The notes below the pieces were generated by a model, which made no database searches, was not told the origin of the DNA, and saw only the letters and a list, made by a program, of their open reading frames with translations. The translations under genes were made by a program, and so were the position numbers. This document shows, one piece after another, positions 31,050-34,840 of a stretch of 34,840 nucleotides of DNA; position 1 is the stretch's first letter, and every line of letters starts with the position of its first letter. Source of the stretch: Nitrososphaerota archaeon (lineage in GTDB: Archaea > Thermoproteota > Nitrososphaeria > Nitrososphaerales > Gagatemarchaeaceae); NCBI GenBank assembly GCA_027886905.1, contig JAPCJO010000015.1, positions 1-34,840 of the forward strand. The letters run 5' to 3'.

Positions 31050-31146
31050 GGGCCGATCGTCTAGCTTGGTTTGGACATCGCTCTGACACGGCGAATACGC
31101 GAAAGCGTCGTCAGGGTCCCCGGTTCAAATCCGGGTCGGCCCACCA
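31050..31146 (+). tRNA. tRNA-Val(GAC) with a variable-loop intron and encoded CCA
   Basis: The acceptor is GGGCCGA/TCGGCCC, A73 at 31143 and CCA encoded at 31144-31146, followed by a TTTT run. The D arm is GTCT/GGAC, the anticodon stem TCGCT/GGCGA, the loop CTGACAC with anticodon GAC, and the T arm CCCGG-TTCAAAT-CCGGG. A 19-nt intron at 31096-31114 lies between positions 44 and 45. Its bulge-helix-bulge uses GGCG pairing with CGTC, bulges AAT and AGG, and an inner ACGC-GAAA-GCGT hairpin. Splicing gives the normal variable loop AGGTC. No intron sits at 37/38. Confidence 0.88.
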
Positions 31147-31169
31147 CTTTTCATCATCCGTCAGACTAC

Positions 31170-31176
31170 GGTTAAA
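31170..31176 (+). promoter_or_regulatory. TATA-like box for the purD-like gene
   Basis: GTTAAAG is centred about 29 nt before the TTG at 31202, so the transcript is leaderless and the long upstream open frame through tRNA-Val is not coding. Confidence 0.45.
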
Positions 31177-31201
31177 GCGCAGGGACGCCGGAGCCCTCCC
31201 G

Positions 31202-32587
31202 TTGGACAAGGTAGGCATCCTCATAGTCTCAAAGTGCCTGAGCTCCGCGGCGATAATCGACACCTTCGCGAGGAGCGAGAGGTACGCCCCCGAGTTCTAC
31301 ATCGCAGAAAGGCAAGTCAACCCGCTCAACTTCAAGAGGGCGAAGGTCCACCGGGTTGTCCCCGACCTGAACGTCGCGGACGTCACGAAGTTCGCCAGCA
31401 GGCATGAGAGGCAGATTGACTTCGGGCTGACGGACACCGAGGACTTCGTCACCGCCGGGGGCAGGGACATCGTGGAGAGGGAGACGGGGATCCCGATGCT
31501 CTGCGTGACCAAGGAGTTCGCGGTCGAGGCGAGCAAGGCCGACCAGCGGCTGCTCTTCGAGAGGATCTGCCCGAAGGCCAACCCGCGCTACAAGGTGTTC
31601 GACCCCTCGAAGTACCCGAGCGAGGGGGCGGCCGTCGCGGACCTCAGGAGCTTCTCCAAGGAACTGGACGCCGGGTTCGCGATAAAGCCCGACGCGCCCG
31701 CGAGGGGCGCGGGGGTCGGGGTCTGGGGGAAGGACTTTTCGACCGAGGAGGAGGCCGTCGCGTTCTTCCTCAACGTCTACTCGAAAGGGAGGGTGGTCGT
31801 CGAGGAGCGCATCGAGGGGGAGGAGTCGAGCTTCCACGCCTTCAGCGACGGGCGCCACTTCGTCGCAGCCCCGCTCACGAGGGACTACAAGCGCGCCCTC
31901 GACGGGGACAAGGGAAAGCTCACCGGGGGGATGGGGAGCTACAGGGGCCCCAAGGAGGGGCTCCCGTTCCTGCCGCCCTCCGAGTGGGAGAGGGTCGTGC
32001 GCATGGAGCGGGACGCCTTCGAGAAGTGGAAGGGGAGGGGCTCGAACCCCGCCCTCCGCGGGATAGTGCTCTACGACGCCCTGATGCACACGCGCGGGGG
32101 GTTCAAGATACTCGAGAGGAACAGCAGGGGAGGAAACACGGAGCAGATCTGCCTCCTGACGACGATGCTCGACGATTACGTCGACGTCTGCTACAGGATG
32201 GTCGACGGGAGCCTCAAGGGGATCCGGTTCTCGAACAAGGCCTCGGTCGTGACCTGCGCGGTGCCGCTCAACTACGGCACCTCCGCCAACCAGGCGCCCG
32301 GGGAGGCGGTCGACCTAGACCGGGCCTACGCCCTCGAGAAGCAGCGCGACGGGGACCTCCGCGTCTTCCCCATGGACCTCAGGCTCGACGAGACAGGCCT
32401 CACCGTGATGGGCTCGTCGCGGTCGGTCGCTGTCGCGGGCATCGCGGCGTCCCTCAAAGAGGCGAACGCGATCTCGGACGAGGGCGTGAGCGAGCTTGGC
32501 GACAAGTTCCGCCACAGGACGGACGTGGGGAGCGAGACCGACATCGCCAGGAGCAAGGAGCACCTCCGCAGGGTCAGGAAGGCCTGA
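31202..32587 (+). CDS. purD: Phosphoribosylamine-glycine ligase (PurD-like ATP-grasp)
   Basis: 461 residues from a TTG set by the TATA box at 31170-31176. The enzyme joins glycine to phosphoribosylamine in purine synthesis. An N-terminal Rossmann-like part is followed by the ATP-grasp domain: G-F-A-I-K-P-D-A-P-A-R-G-A-G-V-G-V-W with the ATP lysine, V-V-E-E-R-I-E-G-E-E, and the PurD hallmark D-G-D-K-G-K-L-T-G-G-M-G-S-Y. Metal ligands appear in L-E-R-N-S-R-G-G-N-T-E-Q. It is divergent from bacterial PurD at the N-terminus and is longer. PurP is a weaker alternative because it lacks the T-G-G-M-G signature. Confidence 0.82.
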   Translation: MDKVGILIVSKCLSSAAIIDTFARSERYAPEFYIAERQVNPLNFKRAKVHRVVPDLNVADVTKFASRHERQIDFGLTDTEDFVTAGGRDIVERETGIPMLCVTKEFAVEASKADQRLLFERICPKANPRYKVFDPSKYPSEGAAVADLRSFSKELDAGFAIKPDAPARGAGVGVWGKDFSTEEEAVAFFLNVYSKGRVVVEERIEGEESSFHAFSDGRHFVAAPLTRDYKRALDGDKGKLTGGMGSYRGPKEGLPFLPPSEWERVVRMERDAFEKWKGRGSNPALRGIVLYDALMHTRGGFKILERNSRGGNTEQICLLTTMLDDYVDVCYRMVDGSLKGIRFSNKASVVTCAVPLNYGTSANQAPGEAVDLDRAYALEKQRDGDLRVFPMDLRLDETGLTVMGSSRSVAVAGIAASLKEANAISDEGVSELGDKFRHRTDVGSETDIARSKEHLRRVRKA

Positions 32588-32618
32588 GCGTAACCAAGGC
32601 GCGAACCTAGACCAGTCT

Positions 32619-33524
32619 CTACTGGACGTAGACGCCCATCTGCTGGCCGATCTTCCTCAGCCTCTCGACCCTGTGCTGCATCGACGGGTGGGTCGAGAAG
32701 AGCTCCAACATGGAGCTGCCCCTGAACGGGTTCACTATCCAGAGCGACGCGGTCGCGGGGGACGGGGTCCCGCCAGGGTTCTGCCGACCCGAGGACATCC
32801 CTCTCGTCTGGACCCTCATGCTGATCTTCTGGAGCGCGGAAGCCAACGCCCCTGGGTCCTGGGTCAGCTTCGCGCCGTACTCGTCGGCGTTGTACTCGAG
32901 TCCCCGGGAGATCCCGAGCCGGACGAAGGTGGCGCCGAGTGGCACCAAGACTATCGCGGCGACAAGCGCGATGGGGTTCCCTCCCTGCCTGTTGTTGCCG
33001 CTCCCCCCGAACATCATCGAGTAGAGCGCGATGTTCCCGATGTAGGAGATGACGCCAGCCATCGTGGCGGCGACGCTGGACGTGAGGACGTCCCTGTGCA
33101 CGACGTGGCCTATCTCGTGGCCGATAACCGCTTCAAGCTCGGCGGGCGTGAGCGCCTGCAGGATGCTCGACGTCGCCACGACGACCGACTTTTGCGGCCC
33201 TCGCCCTGTGGCGAAGGCGTTGGGCTGAGGGGAGTTCACGATCCCGACCCGGGGCATGGGTATCCCTGCCTTTTGGGCGACGTGCTGGACCGCCGCGTAG
33301 AGCGCAGGGTTGTCGCTCTCCTGGATTATCTTCGCCCTGGTCATCTTGACGACGATGGTGTCGCTCCAGTAGTAGGAGACGAAGTTCACGACCCCCGCGA
33401 GGACCAGGCCGAGCAGCAAGAACAAGAGCGGGTCGCCGAAGTAGAGCCCTATGGCGTAGCCTATCAGCATCAAGAGCCCCGTGAGGACGAAGAAGAGCGC
33501 GAGCATCCTTGTGTACAACCCCAT
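32619..33524 (-). CDS. htpX: Membrane zinc metalloprotease HtpX
   Basis: 301 residues. Two N-terminal helices (about 8-26 and 33-51) precede the M48 peptidase domain with H-E-I-G-H at 136-140. Two further hydrophobic segments lie at about 147-170 and 185-203. The third zinc ligand is Glu210 in G-L-E-Y-N-A-D-E. The C-terminal S-T-H-P-S-M-Q-H-R-V-E-R-L is also typical. It degrades damaged membrane proteins at the inner face of the membrane. It is divergent from the Hsp20 gene, with a perfect palindrome between them. Confidence 0.95.
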   Translation of the reverse strand: MGLYTRMLALFFVLTGLLMLIGYAIGLYFGDPLLFLLLGLVLAGVVNFVSYYWSDTIVVKMTRAKIIQESDNPALYAAVQHVAQKAGIPMPRVGIVNSPQPNAFATGRGPQKSVVVATSSILQALTPAELEAVIGHEIGHVVHRDVLTSSVAATMAGVISYIGNIALYSMMFGGSGNNRQGGNPIALVAAIVLVPLGATFVRLGISRGLEYNADEYGAKLTQDPGALASALQKISMRVQTRGMSSGRQNPGGTPSPATASLWIVNPFRGSSMLELFSTHPSMQHRVERLRKIGQQMGVYVQ

Positions 33525-33563
33525 GCCTAAAACACCGAAGATTTTCCGAGCGAGGCGAGAACC

Positions 33564-33593
33564 GTAAAAACCTTTTCCGAAAAGGGTTTATAG
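33564..33593. promoter_or_regulatory. Divergent htpX/hsp20 promoter with perfect palindrome
   Basis: CCTTTTC-C-GAAAAGG (33571-33585) is a perfect 7+7 inverted repeat. It is bracketed by the htpX TATA-like element (TTTTTAC on the minus strand, 33564-33570) and the hsp20 TATA-like TTTATAG (33587-33593). A protein bound here would cover both BRE/TATA regions, so this is a good operator candidate for joint heat-shock control. Confidence 0.55.
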
Positions 33594-33624
33594 AATCTGA
33601 TGGAGTTTCCCTCCGACCGGTCAG

Positions 33625-34215
33625 TTGTCGTCAGGGGACGAGTGGTTCAAGCGCTGGGGGAAGATGATGCCCTTCGGCCCGTGGTCCTATGCCGACGTCG
33701 ATGAGATGATGAGGGAGATGGAGAAGGAGTTCATGGCCCTTACGGGCGCCGAGGCCCGGCTCCCCAAGGAGCTCGTGAGGGAGAGGAGGGCGGAGGACGG
33801 GAGCGTGACGAGGGAGGTCGGCCCGATAGTCTACGGGTACTCGATGACCATCGGCCCAGACGGGAAGCCGGTCATCCGCGAGTTCGGGAACGTGAAGCGC
33901 TCCCCCAGCAAGGAGTGGAGGGAGGCGATAAGCGACACGCGAGAGCCTCTGGTGGACGTCGTCGAGGGGCCCAAGGAGGTCAAGGTGCTCGCCGAGCTCC
34001 CCGGCGCGAAGAAGCAGGACATCGAGCTTACCCTGCAGGGGAGGAGCCTCGTGATCTCCGCTGACACGCCAGCGAGGAAGTATCGGAAGGAGCTAGAGCT
34101 CCCCTACGCCGTCAGGCTCGAGGGGTCCAAGTCCACCTTCAACAACGGCATCCTCGAGGTGACGCTGCCGAAGCGGAGGGGCAGGTCGTCGAGCGTAAGG
34201 ATCAAGGTGGACTGA
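33625..34215 (+). CDS. Small heat-shock protein Hsp20
   Basis: 196 residues from a TTG about 35 nt after the TATA-like box. The N-terminal arm (1-100) is acidic and helix-rich and carries a G-P-I-V-Y-G-Y-S-M-T motif typical of archaeal Hsp20. The alpha-crystallin domain occupies about 105-196: P-L-V-D-V-V-E, V-L-A-E-L-P-G-A-K-K-Q-D-I-E-L and the G-I-L-E-V-T-L-P-K signature. No C-terminal I-x-I motif is obvious beyond V-R-I-K-V. It is an ATP-independent holdase that keeps unfolded proteins soluble, probably induced together with htpX. Confidence 0.92.
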   Translation: MSSGDEWFKRWGKMMPFGPWSYADVDEMMREMEKEFMALTGAEARLPKELVRERRAEDGSVTREVGPIVYGYSMTIGPDGKPVIREFGNVKRSPSKEWREAISDTREPLVDVVEGPKEVKVLAELPGAKKQDIELTLQGRSLVISADTPARKYRKELELPYAVRLEGSKSTFNNGILEVTLPKRRGRSSSVRIKVD

Positions 34216-34222
34216 GGAGCGC

Positions 34223-34678
34223 TCAGCGGTAGGGCCCGCCCTGGCCTTCCTCCTTCAGCCTGGCCAGCGCGTTCAAGGCCGGGTCTTGGAAGTCGTTCAT
34301 CTTGGCCAGCCACCGCGCCAACTCGAGCGACGTGATTACACCCGCGAGCGAGCCAGACTCGTCCACCACCGGGAGCTTGCGAACGCCGTAGTCGCTCATT
34401 ATCTCTGCGGCCTCCTTTATGGTCCCCATCACTTTGACGGTGATGACCGGGGTCGACATGATGTCCCTGACGTAGACCTCAGCGGGGTTGGCGCCCACCG
34501 CTATCACCTTCTCGATCATGTCCGTGGACGTGACAATCCCCACGACGAGGTCGTCCTTCGCAACTATGAGGCACTGCTCGCTCCTCTTTGCGATGATGGA
34601 CGCGGCCGCCGTCACGGTCATGTCGGGGTCGACCGCCTCCGGCTTCTTCCTCATTATGGAGTCGACGAGCGCTTCCAT
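34223..34678 (-). CDS. Protein with two CBS domains
   Basis: 151 residues from the ATG at 34678. The frame is open to 34771, but the TATA-like element at 34701-34708 sits about 26 nt before 34678. CBS1 covers about 5-60 (K-K-P-E-A-V-D-P-D-M-T-V to G-I-V-T-S-T-D). CBS2 covers about 70-128 (V-R-D-I-M-S-T-P-V-I-T-V to G-V-I-T-S-L-E-L). The paired domains should bind an adenine nucleotide and regulate a partner. No effector domain is attached. It converges on hsp20. Confidence 0.88.
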   Translation of the reverse strand: MEALVDSIMRKKPEAVDPDMTVTAAASIIAKRSEQCLIVAKDDLVVGIVTSTDMIEKVIAVGANPAEVYVRDIMSTPVITVKVMGTIKEAAEIMSDYGVRKLPVVDESGSLAGVITSLELARWLAKMNDFQDPALNALARLKEEGQGGPYR

Positions 34679-34700
34679 CGCCACTTCCCACGCTCGTGGC

Positions 34701-34746
34701 GGATTAAACGTTTGGAGAAGATGAAGAGATTTGGGAAAACCCTTAT
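34701..34746. promoter_or_regulatory. Divergent promoter region, CBS protein and DUF1059 gene
   Basis: The minus-strand GTTTAATC (34702-34709) is about 27 nt before the CBS ATG at 34678. The plus-strand CCTTATTA (34741-34748) is about 29 nt before the ATG at 34774. Both transcripts should be leaderless. Confidence 0.45.
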
Positions 34747-34773
34747 TACCATTGCGACTAGAAAATTCCACTC

Positions 34774-34840
34774 ATGGGCAAGATGATGTCGTGCGAATGC
34801 GGCTGGACTCTCATCACCCCGATGGGCGAGGCCGACCTCA
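34774..34840 (+). CDS. Start of a DUF1059-like gene, truncated by window edge
   Basis: 22 codons before the window ends. The start M-G-K-M-M-S-C-E-C-G-W followed by P-M-G-E-A-D-L resembles DUF1059 proteins, which are small (about 60 residues) and carry a conserved C-x-C-G-W. The function is unknown. The TATA-like box at 34741-34748 supports the ATG as a leaderless start. The identification rests on a short sequence. Confidence 0.6.
   Translation, partial: MGKMMSCECGWTLITPMGEADL

Noticed and set aside
31202-32587. PurP instead of PurD for the ATP-grasp ligase
   Set aside because: The T-G-G-M-G-S-Y segment after D-G-D-K-G is the PurD signature; PurP lacks it.

Overview
The window looks like a chromosomal segment from a GC-rich archaeon (most genes appear to be near 60% GC or higher, with G/C-ending codons). 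The archaeal assignment rests on several points. Three tRNA genes are interrupted by introns of bulge-helix-bulge type. TATA-like boxes sit about 25-28 nt upstream of most start codons, so most first genes appear leaderless or nearly so, and TTG and GTG starts are frequent. An archaeal-type tyrosine recombinase and a mevalonate-pathway HMG-CoA reductase are present. My best guess is a heterotrophic member of Nitrososphaeria/Thermoproteota or a Thermoplasmata-like lineage. Nothing here is specific to ammonia oxidisers, and the exact lineage is inference.

Layout. (1) 1-4634 looks like an accessory block: a truncated membrane/exported protein, a small membrane protein, a pilin-like exported protein, a GIY-YIG nuclease-fold protein, two small hypotheticals and a tyrosine recombinase. 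The recombinase lies directly behind a two-intron tRNA-Ala(GGC), a classic integration context. (2) 4690-7658: tRNA-Ala, inorganic pyrophosphatase, a CsaA-like tRNA-binding protein, two-intron tRNA-Gly(GCC), a cupin and an alpha/beta hydrolase. (3) 7668-11216: a DExH helicase and a HerA-like ATPase, head to head. (4) 11319-18788: the most unusual locus. Two paralogous PQQ-type beta-propeller proteins alternate with a signal-less NMT1/THI5-type binding protein and a membrane-anchored one, followed by an ABC ATPase and permease. A 17-bp quasi-palindrome lies next to the TATA box of the first propeller gene and recurs at the anchored binding-protein gene, so the block probably behaves as one regulon. 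(5) 18813-24648: a conserved hypothetical, a cupin, a CBS-like protein, a ferritin-like/VIT1 fusion with a possible structured leader, formate-THF ligase, a DUF6295-like protein and a dienelactone hydrolase. (6) 24690-29725: an ABC-2 exporter pair, two membrane proteins, class II HMG-CoA reductase and a DUF1028-TPR protein. (7) 29770-31010: a solo TnpB element whose right end abuts the promoter of tRNA-Val(GAC), which carries a variable-loop intron. (8) 31202-34840: PurD-like ATP-grasp ligase, HtpX protease and Hsp20 diverging around a perfect palindrome, a two-CBS protein, and the start of a DUF1059-like gene.

How it works together. The housekeeping genes cover purine synthesis, one-carbon/folate metabolism, isoprenoid synthesis, pyrophosphate removal and heat-shock proteostasis. 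The accessory content is the putative tRNA-Ala island, the TnpB element and the propeller/transporter regulon. I regard the propeller/transporter regulon as the best candidate for an undescribed system: an uptake transporter coupled to two apparently cytosolic propeller proteins and a soluble ligand-binding protein. Its substrate cannot be read from sequence alone.
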